Positions 1-7,786 of a DNA stretch of 42,595 nucleotides are shown here, one piece after another. Source of the DNA: Planctomycetaceae bacterium (lineage in GTDB: Bacteria; Planctomycetota; Planctomycetia; Pirellulales; Pirellulaceae); the NCBI GenBank assembly GCA_002724245.1, contig PBOG01000031.1, forward strand, positions 79,950 through 122,544. The letters are read 5' to 3'. The notes under the pieces were generated by a model. That model searched no databases. It had not been told where the DNA came from and saw only the letters and a program-made list of their open reading frames with translations. A program made the position numbers and the translations under genes. Within the stretch, counting starts at the first letter, position 1, and the number at the start of each line of letters is the position of its first letter.

Positions 1-504
1 ATTGGCGCCACCTGGGTCTACCGCGAACAACAAGAAGCCGCCCAGCAAGTCGCTGTTCTGAAAGACCGCGCAGACAAATATCAACGTCAACTTCAAAAAG
101 TGACAGCAAAGCGTGCGCTTGTAGATGCCGTGCGACAGTGGCAAGCAGACGACGTCACGTGGCTCGACGAACTGCGGGATGTTTCCGCCCGCTTCCCGGG
201 CAGCTCCACGGCATCTGTCCGGAAAATGTCCATGTCGAGTTCTGGAAATGGCGGCCTGGTAGATATCAAGCTACAGGTAGCAACCCCTGAAGCTATCACT
301 GCGATGGAAAGCGGGATCCGGGATCGTTTCCACCAGGTCCGCAGCAAACGCATTTCCGAGACTTCTGGTGGCGGTCAATTGCCCTGGAGGTTTGAAACAC
401 TGATTACCCTGCAGCGCAGAGACCGCGCTGATTACGCTTCAACAGATCCGGCTTCCGTTGACGCAACGCCCCCCGTAAAGACCACATCCGCAAACTCTCC
501 CTGA
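1..504 (+). CDS. PilN/GspL-like pilus or type II secretion assembly protein, 5' end outside window
   Basis: The reading frame is open from base 1 to the TGA at 502-504, so about 167 C-terminal residues are seen. The visible part starts with a hydrophobic stub (IGATWVY), followed by a charged coiled-coil stretch rich in Q, E, K and R (about residues 8-45). A small alpha/beta domain follows (about 48-140) with the alternating pattern VDIKLQVATPEAI. The tail is polar, rich in T, S and P. A membrane anchor, then a coil, then a ferredoxin-like domain is the known layout of PilN and the periplasmic part of GspL. The next genes (PilO-like, secretin) support this. It would sit in the inner membrane as part of the assembly platform. 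Assignment to PilN rather than GspL is inference, since the N-terminus is missing. Confidence 0.6.
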   Translation: MGATWVYREQQEAAQQVAVLKDRADKYQRQLQKVTAKRALVDAVRQWQADDVTWLDELRDVSARFPGSSTASVRKMSMSSSGNGGLVDIKLQVATPEAITAMESGIRDRFHQVRSKRISETSGGGQLPWRFETLITLQRRDRADYASTDPASVDATPPVKTTSANSP

Positions 505-521
505 CAGCATGGAGCCCACCG

Positions 522-1448
522 ATGGGCGACAAACGAACACGAACTTTACTCCTGGTCCTGGGTTCCATTGGGATACTCTACATAGGCGACCTGGCCTACC
601 GGTCCGGGATCGAATCCCCCCGTCAGGAAGCCGAACGCCTGAAATCACGGCTGGAAAAACGCATCCGCGCCACGAAGCTGTCGCTAGCCAAGAGCAAACG
701 TATTGCGGCCGACCTTGAGCAGCTGGAAGGCCAGTCACTTCCCTGGGACCTGGAGGTCGCCCGGTCGAGTTACCAGAGTTGGCTGCTTCAGCTGGTAAAA
801 CGTGCCAAACTACAGACCCCTAACGTAGATTCCAGCGAGCCGGTAGCCCTGTCGATCGGCCGCGGTGGACGACGTGGAAAACCTGACTACCACAAGATCG
901 GATTTACGCTGCGCACCCGCGGTAGCCTCAAACATGTGGTCCACTTTTTGTTTGACTTTTACCGAGCAGATCATCTGCACAAGATCCGCTCGATGAACCT
1001 CAACCCTGTTGGTCGCGACCGGAACCTTGACTTGACACTTTCCATAGAAACCCTGGTACTCGGCACCGCCCTGCGGGAAAACGAGCTTTCTCCAGGCGTT
1101 TCGGAACGACTTGCTTCAGCGACACGTGAGGACTACCAGCCCCTCGTCCGCCGAAATCTATTCGACAGCGGAGGCGGCGAAGCCGCTAAAAAGGTCCAAT
1201 TCACCGCCGTCACCCGCAATCGCGACGGATCCGCGCAGGCCTGGTTCCGCGTCGCACCGGGTGGAAAAACCCAGATTCTGAGTGCTGGGCAGGCTCTCAA
1301 CTGCCCCGGGCTGGAGGTCCTCGTACTAGAAGTCCTGCCAGCCGCGACCATTCTCTCGATGGACGGCGAGCGGATCCGCGTGCAGGTGGGCCAAAGACTC
1401 GCCGAAGGAACTTCGGCACGCGCCCGGCTCGCGCACCACAGCGATTAG
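522..1448 (+). CDS. PilO/GspM-like protein with GspC/PilP-like C-terminal domain
   Basis: The protein has 308 residues. One N-terminal transmembrane helix (about residues 7-24) is followed by a coiled coil (about 30-70). A ferredoxin-like PilO/GspM-type domain comes next (about 75-180), with the stretch YHKIGFTLRTRGSLKHVVHF. A 'PLVRRNLF' segment near residue 210 is typical of the link before a PilP/GspC homology region. The last 80 residues (GKTQILSAGQAL, then VLEVLPAATILSMDGERIRVQVG) look like such a small beta domain. In classical systems PilO and PilP, or GspM and GspC, are separate proteins, so this would be a fused inner-membrane platform and secretin-contacting protein. The start is supported by GGAG at 511-514, 7 nt before the ATG. 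It begins 17 nt after the upstream gene, consistent with one operon. The fusion reading is inference from pattern only. Confidence 0.6.
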   Translation: MGDKRTRTLLLVLGSIGILYIGDLAYRSGIESPRQEAERLKSRLEKRIRATKLSLAKSKRIAADLEQLEGQSLPWDLEVARSSYQSWLLQLVKRAKLQTPNVDSSEPVALSIGRGGRRGKPDYHKIGFTLRTRGSLKHVVHFLFDFYRADHLHKIRSMNLNPVGRDRNLDLTLSIETLVLGTALRENELSPGVSERLASATREDYQPLVRRNLFDSGGGEAAKKVQFTAVTRNRDGSAQAWFRVAPGGKTQILSAGQALNCPGLEVLVLEVLPAATILSMDGERIRVQVGQRLAEGTSARARLAHHSD

Positions 1449-1613
1449 GCCACGAAGCCGATCTGTCTTGACCGGTTCGCAACGATTCCGTACTCTCCCG
1501 CACCCTCATCTGGGTGATCGACTTCGAGGTGTGTCACCACACCTCCCTGTATCCCCGGTTTTCACCATCCACCGTTTTTGCAAGGCCACATCGGTCCGCC
1601 GGTGTGGGGCAGT

Positions 1614-4600
1614 ATGTTTCCACACATCGCTTCGCGTATTGAACATCCCGCCTACTGCGTCCTGGCGTTCGTTCTCTCCTCTTTCTGGGCGACGAATTCT
1701 ACAGCGCAAAAAGCACAAAACCCACGTCCTTCCAGTAACACCCAGGCACGCCAGTCTGCCCCCGTGTTTCGCCAGTACATGTGCGGAAAACACGACGCAG
1801 TTCGCGTCGAAAAACTCCTTAAGGAAATCCTGCCCCAGCAGCACAACGCCGTGCTGGTTGTAGACGTACGGACCAACAGCATCCTGGTCCAAGGTTCCAG
1901 CCAGGTCCAAACCACGGTCGGGCAGTTTATTGGTTCTCTACAGAGCGCGGAGATGGATGTGCAATCCACGCCTGCCGTAGTCCGTGCGTACGTCTTGCCA
2001 CTGCCGGACCGGGAAAACACGGTGGCGAGTTTGCGTGCGCGTTATAGCGGCAATCCGAATGTCCGCATTACCTTTGACGCAAGTACGGGCCGTTTGTTCG
2101 CGCTCGCACCGGCAACCGTTCATCGCGAAATTACGGGCCTCGTGCAAGGACCAGTGGGCACCACATCGGCTCCAGTTAACCTCAAAACTCCAACGGTTCG
2201 CCGCTTTGTTCCACTTCCGCCTGCGCGGCACTCCGATATACAACACCGCATACTGCGGCTGTTCAGTAGCCGCCTGCAATCAATACGCGACCGCGGCCGC
2301 GACCTGTTCCAGATTCCATTTCGCTCCGGCCTCGTGACATTGGAATTCAATCCGGACAAAGGTGGTCTGTTTATCGCAGGTACGCCGCGGGCCGCCAGAC
2401 AGTTCCAAACGCTGGTCAGCGCACTCGTCTCTCTGCAGACCCCGAACCAGCGGGTACACATACTCCTGGTTGAACGGGCCGCACCTGGTCAGCTACGCAA
2501 AGCCCTCGACGCGTACCGCGGTGCGCCCCCCGAACCCGCCCGCACAGCGCCTCCGTCCGAGGCCAATGCACCTGCCCCAGCGTCCGACTCCGCCCCCGAT
2601 GGGCCCGGCGCCAATGATGGTTCAGCCAGCGACCGTCGTCCCAATGCGACCGCAGGTCCATACCAGCCAGTCTCCCCCGTTGCCTACCTTACCCCCGATG
2701 CATTCGCGCCCGAACCGCAACAGGCCGGGCAAACACAGCCGCCCGCCACCCCGGCCTCCCGCGACACAGACGAACCCGAGACAGAAGGTACGGAACCACT
2801 ACCCGAGCTGGAGAATGTCGACGTCGAGGCGCTCGATGACCTCGACGTATTGATCCTCCGCGGCCGTGAGCAGGATGTCCAGGACCTGGCGAGGATGATC
2901 CGCGCATTAGACCGTATCAGTGCTGAAACACAACCAGAGATCACCGTCTACCAGCTGCGTCACACGCAGAGTACAGCCATCGAAAACGTGATTGAGACTG
3001 TCGATGACGAGCTAGTCGCCACGCGACAGGGCCGCGTGGACGTGACGGCCCTGGTGAAACCAAACGCTCTGCTGGTCATCGGCTGGGGCGACGCTGTGCA
3101 GGCAATGCTGCAGCTGATTGGCAAACTGGATCGCCCCGTACCGGCTGAATCGCAGTTTTCGGTATTTCGTTTGCAGCACGCGCCGGCCGCCAACGCCCAA
3201 CAATTGATTACAAGTTTCTTCAGCAACCGGGGTGGGTTGGCGCCTCAGGTACAGGTGATTTCGGATCAACGCACTAACGCGCTCATCGTCTATGCCGCCC
3301 CGCGGGACATGCAAGAAGTAAGCCGTCTGGTAACGCAACTCGATCGCGCGCAGGGTGCCGCGGTGAACCGAGCCCGTATTTTCACAGTCCAACACGCCTT
3401 GGCGGCTGATCTGGCAAACACCCTGGATGACGCCTTGCAGGCCGCCACCAGCTCTAGCGCCTCGTCCCGCAACGCGGTCCTGGAACTATTGACCACCAGC
3501 CCTGATGGGGAACGCCTCGTACGATCCGGAATGTTAAACCAGGTCGAGATCACCCCCAACGTGCGGAACAACACGCTCATTGTGTCGGCGCCGTTGGAGA
3601 GCATGGATCTCATCGCTGCGCTGATCGAACAGCTCGACACCCCCGTGGCGCGGGCACAGCTGAAAGTGTTCCGCGTTGCCAACGGTGACGCCGCCAGCCT
3701 GGTCCAGACCCTCCGCTCGCTGCTGCCGACGCAAGCTGGAACGACGTTCTCAACACAGCTATCCAGTGCACCTGATGAACCGTCACTTGTTCCCCTGCGT
3801 TTCTCTGTCGACGCTCGCAGCAACAGCATTATTGCCACAGGATCCGAAGGGGACTTGAAGATTGTCGAGGCACTGCTTTTACGGCTCGACGAAAAGGAGG
3901 CGTCCAGCCGCAAGAGTGAGGTCTACCAGCTTAAAAACGCGCCGGCGGTCGATGTGGCTACTGCAATTGCCGAATTCCTGCGTAGCCAACAGCTGCTTCA
4001 ACAGGCCGCACCTGGCGCCGAAAACATCGCACAACTTATTGAACGCGAAGTGGTGGTGGTCCCCGAACCCGTCAGCAACAAACTGATCCTCAGCGCGACA
4101 CCACGATTCTTTCAGATCGTCAAGGAACTCATCGAAAAGCTCGATGAGCCCGCCCCTCAGGTCATGATTCAGGTTTTGATCGCGGAAGTCACGCTGGGAT
4201 CCAGTGACGAATTCGGTGTCGAGCTCGGCTTGCAGGATTCGGTTCTCTTCGACCGCAGTCTGCTGGGCGACCTGGTCACCACGACACAAACCACGAATAC
4301 CCAGTCCCCTGGCGGCGCCATCACGACAGTCACTGGAGATACGGTGCAATCGGCGACCAACACACCAGGCTTTAATTTTGCCAGTCCACTACCACTCGGC
4401 AACAGCGGCGGTAGCTTGTCGTTGAACGGCTCCGGCAATGTGGGGACGCAGGGGTTCTCTAACTTCACCATCGGACGCACGAACGCCGATCTCGGCTTTG
4501 GTGGCCTGGTTTTTGCCGCCAGCAGTCGGAACATCAATATTCTTCTGCGGGCATTGCAGGAGTCGCGTCGTCTGGACGTGCTCAGTCGTCCCCAAATTCG

Positions 4601-5471
4601 CACACTCGACAATCAGCCGGCCTTTATCCAAGTAGGCCAACGTGTACCTCGCATCATGGGCTCCACCGTCAATCAAAATGGCCAATCCAACACGGTCGCA
4701 TTGGAGAACGTAGGCCTCATCATCGGCGTCACTCCGCGCATCAGCCCCGACGGGATGGTGGTCATGGAAATCGATGCAGAAAAATCAGCATTAGGCCCCG
4801 AGCAGGAGGGGGTCCCCGTATCGGTTTCCGTGGACGGCACCGTGATACGTGCGCCGCGCATCGACACCACGACGGCCCAGGCCACGGTAAGCGCTGCGAG
4901 TGGTGAAACCATCGTGCTGGGTGGCCTGATCACCAAACGGCGGCAGGAGATCACGCGTCGCGTTCCCGTGCTGGGTGACCTGCCCCTGTTACGTCACCTG
5001 TTCCGGTTCGACAGTCAGGGCGAACAGCGCGCGGAACTGTTGATCATCCTCACTCCGAAGGTCATTCGCACTCCAGAAGAAGGCGAGCAGATCAAGCAGA
5101 CCGAAATGGCGAGAATGAGCTGGTGTGCTGCAGACGTCTATGACCTGCATGGAGACATCGGCCTCCACTTCCGTGAAACGACAATCTCCGAAGAGGGCAC
5201 GGAAGTGATCTACCCGGATTTTGATCCTCGTGGCGATTCAGTCCAGGCTTCCAGCGACGAGCAAACCGTTCCCGTGACACCAACGCCCCTGGCAGATCCA
5301 CCAGACAACGCCCAGCAGCAGCCCGTCACAGGTGTTCAACCGGCGCGTTACGCCGACAGCCCCCCTCAACGTGGCGTCCTGCGACTGCCGTTGCCAACGA
5401 CAAACCGCGCCAGCCCGCTGCCGATGCGTACGGTGCAAGGCCCCGTCGATTACCGCCAGGATGATCCCTGA
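1614..5471 (+). CDS. gspD: Giant secretin (GspD/PilQ family) with about seven N-domain repeats
   Basis: The protein has 1285 residues, about twice the length of Escherichia coli GspD. I chose the ATG at 1614 because it places a signal peptide at the N-terminus (hydrophobic core YCVLAFVLSSFWA); an in-frame TTG at 1578 would add 12 polar residues. Seven N1/KH-like modules recur, each ending in a 'NxLIVxA ... LIxxLD' type motif. A Pro/Ala-rich disordered linker (about residues 300-395) lies after the second. The secretin barrel domain lies at about 985-1155, with VLSRPQIRTLDNQPA, VGLIIGVTPRISPDG, GETIVLGGLI and VPVLGDLPLLRHLFR. A polar C-terminal tail of about 120 residues follows. It forms the outer-membrane channel of a type II secretion or type IV pilus-like machine. 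The preceding PilN- and PilO-like genes fit this. Secretin identity is firm; which machine it serves is not. Confidence 0.92.
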   Translation: MFPHIASRIEHPAYCVLAFVLSSFWATNSTAQKAQNPRPSSNTQARQSAPVFRQYMCGKHDAVRVEKLLKEILPQQHNAVLVVDVRTNSILVQGSSQVQTTVGQFIGSLQSAEMDVQSTPAVVRAYVLPLPDRENTVASLRARYSGNPNVRITFDASTGRLFALAPATVHREITGLVQGPVGTTSAPVNLKTPTVRRFVPLPPARHSDIQHRILRLFSSRLQSIRDRGRDLFQIPFRSGLVTLEFNPDKGGLFIAGTPRAARQFQTLVSALVSLQTPNQRVHILLVERAAPGQLRKALDAYRGAPPEPARTAPPSEANAPAPASDSAPDGPGANDGSASDRRPNATAGPYQPVSPVAYLTPDAFAPEPQQAGQTQPPATPASRDTDEPETEGTEPLPELENVDVEALDDLDVLILRGREQDVQDLARMIRALDRISAETQPEITVYQLRHTQSTAIENVIETVDDELVATRQGRVDVTALVKPNALLVIGWGDAVQAMLQLIGKLDRPVPAESQFSVFRLQHAPAANAQQLITSFFSNRGGLAPQVQVISDQRTNALIVYAAPRDMQEVSRLVTQLDRAQGAAVNRARIFTVQHALAADLANTLDDALQAATSSSASSRNAVLELLTTSPDGERLVRSGMLNQVEITPNVRNNTLIVSAPLESMDLIAALIEQLDTPVARAQLKVFRVANGDAASLVQTLRSLLPTQAGTTFSTQLSSAPDEPSLVPLRFSVDARSNSIIATGSEGDLKIVEALLLRLDEKEASSRKSEVYQLKNAPAVDVATAIAEFLRSQQLLQQAAPGAENIAQLIEREVVVVPEPVSNKLILSATPRFFQIVKELIEKLDEPAPQVMIQVLIAEVTLGSSDEFGVELGLQDSVLFDRSLLGDLVTTTQTTNTQSPGGAITTVTGDTVQSATNTPGFNFASPLPLGNSGGSLSLNGSGNVGTQGFSNFTIGRTNADLGFGGLVFAASSRNINILLRALQESRRLDVLSRPQIRTLDNQPAFIQVGQRVPRIMGSTVNQNGQSNTVALENVGLIIGVTPRISPDGMVVMEIDAEKSALGPEQEGVPVSVSVDGTVIRAPRIDTTTAQATVSAASGETIVLGGLITKRRQEITRRVPVLGDLPLLRHLFRFDSQGEQRAELLIILTPKVIRTPEEGEQIKQTEMARMSWCAADVYDLHGDIGLHFRETTISEEGTEVIYPDFDPRGDSVQASSDEQTVPVTPTPLADPPDNAQQQPVTGVQPARYADSPPQRGVLRLPLPTTNRASPLPMRTVQGPVDYRQDDP

Positions 5472-5528
5472 CGCCCCCAGCTCCATTTGACAGTAATTCA
5501 CACCCACCGATAGAAACCGAAAGCCTGC

Positions 5529-6596
5529 ATGGAACGCACGCGAGCTCTCTACCACCGCTGTTTGACCACCCGAATTGCTACGGCCACGCACCAACGCGTC
5601 AGAAGTCTGGTGAAATTACGGCTTTTTAGTTGGTGCGCCTTGTTCTGCAGCGCCGTTCTGGGGCTTACCGCTGGCTGCTCAAGCGTGGCATTGCAACCAC
5701 AGTGGCCCTGGTCAACAACCGACACGGACACCCTGGCATTACCTGACCGCATTCTCGTGATCTGGTCGGATACTACGCTCCACCAGCCGGGGCTTCCCGC
5801 CATCCGCGGGTTTGGCGGGCGCGTCTTCTTTTACCTCAAGAACGGCACGGAACCGATCCAGGTCGACGGCGCCTTGACGATCCTGGCGTTCGGAGGTGAA
5901 CCGGGCAATTCCCTTCACCGCCCGGAGAAGAAGTTCGTATTTACCGTCGATCAGCTGCCAGAACACTACGCCAGTTGCAAACTTGGACACTCCTATAACA
6001 TCTGGATTCCGTGGGGTGCCACAGATGGGCCGACGCGTCAAATCAACCTGATGGCGAGGTTTGAAGGGCGCGACGGAGGCATTGTCTTATCCGAAGGCGT
6101 AACGAAGGTTCTTCCAGGATCCAAACCCCCCATTCATTCGACTGAGGGCAAGCCCTCACCCAATGACCCGCATGGTGTCACGCCAGCCGGGTACCAGCAA
6201 ATCGACGACGACGGGGGTCAAACGGACATGCAAGTTCATGCCATCGATCTGCCACCCGATTTTGCGCGCCGCCTGTCGCCCCGAAACTCAGCCAGCGCGA
6301 CCACGCATTCACCGCCACCAGAGGCCACGAAGACTACTCCGGCGGCACCGGTACCGGCGGTGCAACCGCCGTCGGTGGACGCACCGTCAACTCGTTCTGG
6401 ATTTGGGAAATTCCCGGCGAAAAGCGGGCTACGATCTCCGCTAACTCGCGCTGGCGTGCGGAGGCAACCGCACCCCGCAGCGTGGCAGTCCTCCCTGCCA
6501 CCAACACCTCGATCAGGTTTCCGTTCCTCTCGGGAAACAGCTGAGTCAAGCGCCCCGCCAATTCAGCGCCCTGCGCTGCCGCAGTTGGTCGATTAA
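5529..6596 (+). CDS. Lipoprotein of unknown function downstream of the secretin
   Basis: The protein has 355 residues. A lipobox LTAGC, with Cys50 as the lipidation site, follows a hydrophobic segment (about residues 34-49). The n-region before it is long and basic, so a GTG at 5610 is a possible later start. Residues about 70-190 look like a beta-sandwich (DRILVIWSDTT, GFGGRVFFYLKNG, GALTILAF). The C-terminal 120 residues are Pro/Ser/Thr-rich and low in complexity. The gene begins 57 nt after the secretin stop, so it may supply an outer-membrane partner or pilotin-like protein; that is inference from position. I do not recognise a named family. The last 263 nt overlap the opposite-strand BON-domain gene, and the tail coded there (rich in R, S and P) may be unconstrained. 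Confidence 0.7.
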   Translation: MERTRALYHRCLTTRIATATHQRVRSLVKLRLFSWCALFCSAVLGLTAGCSSVALQPQWPWSTTDTDTLALPDRILVIWSDTTLHQPGLPAIRGFGGRVFFYLKNGTEPIQVDGALTILAFGGEPGNSLHRPEKKFVFTVDQLPEHYASCKLGHSYNIWIPWGATDGPTRQINLMARFEGRDGGIVLSEGVTKVLPGSKPPIHSTEGKPSPNDPHGVTPAGYQQIDDDGGQTDMQVHAIDLPPDFARRLSPRNSASATTHSPPPEATKTTPAAPVPAVQPPSVDAPSTRSGFGKFPAKSGLRSPLTRAGVRRQPHPAAWQSSLPPTPRSGFRSSRETAESSAPPIQRPALPQLVD

Positions 6597-6957
6597 CTGG
6601 AAATGCGATCGACAACTTCGGGTAGTAGGGTGCCTGACGTGGCAATTTGGGAATCGGTCGGTTAATACTCCGCCGCGCCCGAGGCTGTGGTGGTCTCACC
6701 GGCTGTCGACGATTCCGCGCGGTCGAAGCGCCCCCATCATTCCTGCCGGTGTTGCCAACAAATTCCCCGCGTGATCGATTACCTCGCACGAACCGTGCAT
6801 TTGCTGCACTCCGACCTGTCGATGCCGCGCGGCCGGCACGGCGCTGTAACGTCTGTCCCAAACGCCGCTCACCAAACAGTTGTCCGTCGGCGCGTCCTGC
6901 CACCGCCATCAGCACACACACCCAGAATGCGCAGGCTGGCACACGTATTCCTACCAT
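6334..6957 (-). CDS. Secreted BON-domain protein
   Basis: The protein has 207 residues from the ATG at 6957. I chose this start because AGAGGAG lies 8 nt upstream and the N-terminus is then a signal peptide (PACAFWVCVLMAVAGRADG). An in-frame upstream start at 7011 would bury it. The middle (about residues 30-115) is Arg/Asn/Pro-rich and low in complexity. The C-terminus (about 125-195) is a BON-type alpha/beta module: a strand, 'GRTATLRGAVAS', an amphipathic helix ARQRELAEIVARFS, then 'GISQIQNELTV'. BON domains are known in periplasmic or membrane-associated proteins, where they are thought to bind lipid or peptidoglycan. The gene converges on the lipoprotein gene and overlaps its end by 263 nt. 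Confidence 0.75.
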   Translation of the reverse strand: MVGIRVPACAFWVCVLMAVAGRADGQLFGERRLGQTLQRRAGRAASTGRSAANARFVRGNRSRGEFVGNTGRNDGGASTARNRRQPVRPPQPRARRSINRPIPKLPRQAPYYPKLSIAFPVNRPTAAAQGAELAGRLTQLFPERNGNLIEVLVAGRTATLRGAVASARQRELAEIVARFSPGISQIQNELTVRPPTAVAPPVPVPPE

Positions 6958-7157
6958 GGCGTTAACTCCTCTATAGGCCTCAAGCACACCAAATCTCCGC
7001 ACCCGGTCCACCCTTGCCCAGACACGTTCCAGTTCTCACCGTAATCAGCGCACGGCCGTTCCGCAACTCAGCTCATGACCGTAGCCTGATGGCCACGCTG
7101 CTGCCACCCGGCAGCTGACGTGGTTGATGGTGACGTTGGCTACGAGGCCCGCCATCC

Positions 7158-7221
7158 GTCGCAACGGGACCATGTCGCAACGGGACCATGTCGCAACGGG
7201 ACCATGTCGCAACGGGACCAT
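7158..7221. repeat. Four exact tandem copies of a 16-bp unit
   Basis: The unit GTCGCAACGGGACCAT is present four times without a mismatch at 7158-7173, 7174-7189, 7190-7205 and 7206-7221. The array ends 4 nt from the stop codon (7226-7228) of the minus-strand gene that follows. It has no internal dyad strong enough for a terminator and no spacers. The rest of 6958-7225 holds no gene I can support. Slippage during replication could change the copy number. Confidence 0.95.
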
Positions 7222-7225
7222 AAGG

Positions 7226-7786
7226 TCACGCGGTGGCCGCCGCCTCCAGATCCAGCGGGGCCTCCGTTTGGACGACAGCGCCAAACAGATGCCGCGGGTC
7301 CCGGTCGTAAACCAGCGTGTAGGCGTCTGTCTGCAGCAGGTCGTTGAGTATCACGGGAATCAACGATTCGCAGGACACGAATGTCTCCTCCACGTTCGGC
7401 GCCAATCCGCGATCGTTGATAGACCAGGCAAATTCTGACCGGCTGAACTGCAGTCCGGAGAATTCCGCCTCCAACTTGAGGCACGCTTTAACCGCCGCCT
7501 GGTACGCCCGGCGAAACCGCGCCCCATTGTCGCCCTCTCGCTCAATCTTGTCGTTATAAACAAGGCCGACACGTTGTTGGGAATAATCGATGGCATAATC
7601 GGCCTCGTGGCCAACCAACACCACACTGGGAGTGCGTGGCACATGACGATAATCCGCCACATCGACCAGCAACTCTTCCATTGCCTGATCCGCGACCCAA
7701 CGATGAAACGCGTTGACAATCTCTTCCAGATCGACCGGCATCTCGCCGTCCACAAAAAACTTCACGTTGACATGTTGCAAATTCAC
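7226..7786 (-). CDS. Unknown protein translationally coupled to sulfite reductase
   Basis: The protein has 186 residues with no signal peptide or membrane helix, so it is probably cytoplasmic. Start and stop overlap as GTGA: the GTG start at 7784-7786 overlaps the TGA of the upstream reductase gene. This indicates translational coupling and probably a shared role. The sequence begins NVKFFVDGEMPVDLEEIVNAFHRWV, then has VVLVGHEADYAIDYSQ and VGLVYNDKIE, suggesting an alpha/beta fold. No Cys pair or nucleotide-binding motif is visible. I do not recognise a characterised family. A role in supporting sulfite or nitrite reductase assembly or activity is inference from the coupling alone. Confidence 0.75.
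   Translation of the reverse strand: MNLQHVNVKFFVDGEMPVDLEEIVNAFHRWVADQAMEELLVDVADYRHVPRTPSVVLVGHEADYAIDYSQQRVGLVYNDKIEREGDNGARFRRAYQAAVKACLKLEAEFSGLQFSRSEFAWSINDRGLAPNVEETFVSCESLIPVILNDLLQTDAYTLVYDRDPRHLFGAVVQTEAPLDLEAAATA

Noticed and set aside
1578-1613. TTG start for the secretin
   Set aside because: It would add 12 polar residues before a normal signal peptide that begins at ATG 1614.
7158-7221. CRISPR array
   Set aside because: The 16-bp units are directly joined with no spacers, and no cas gene is present.
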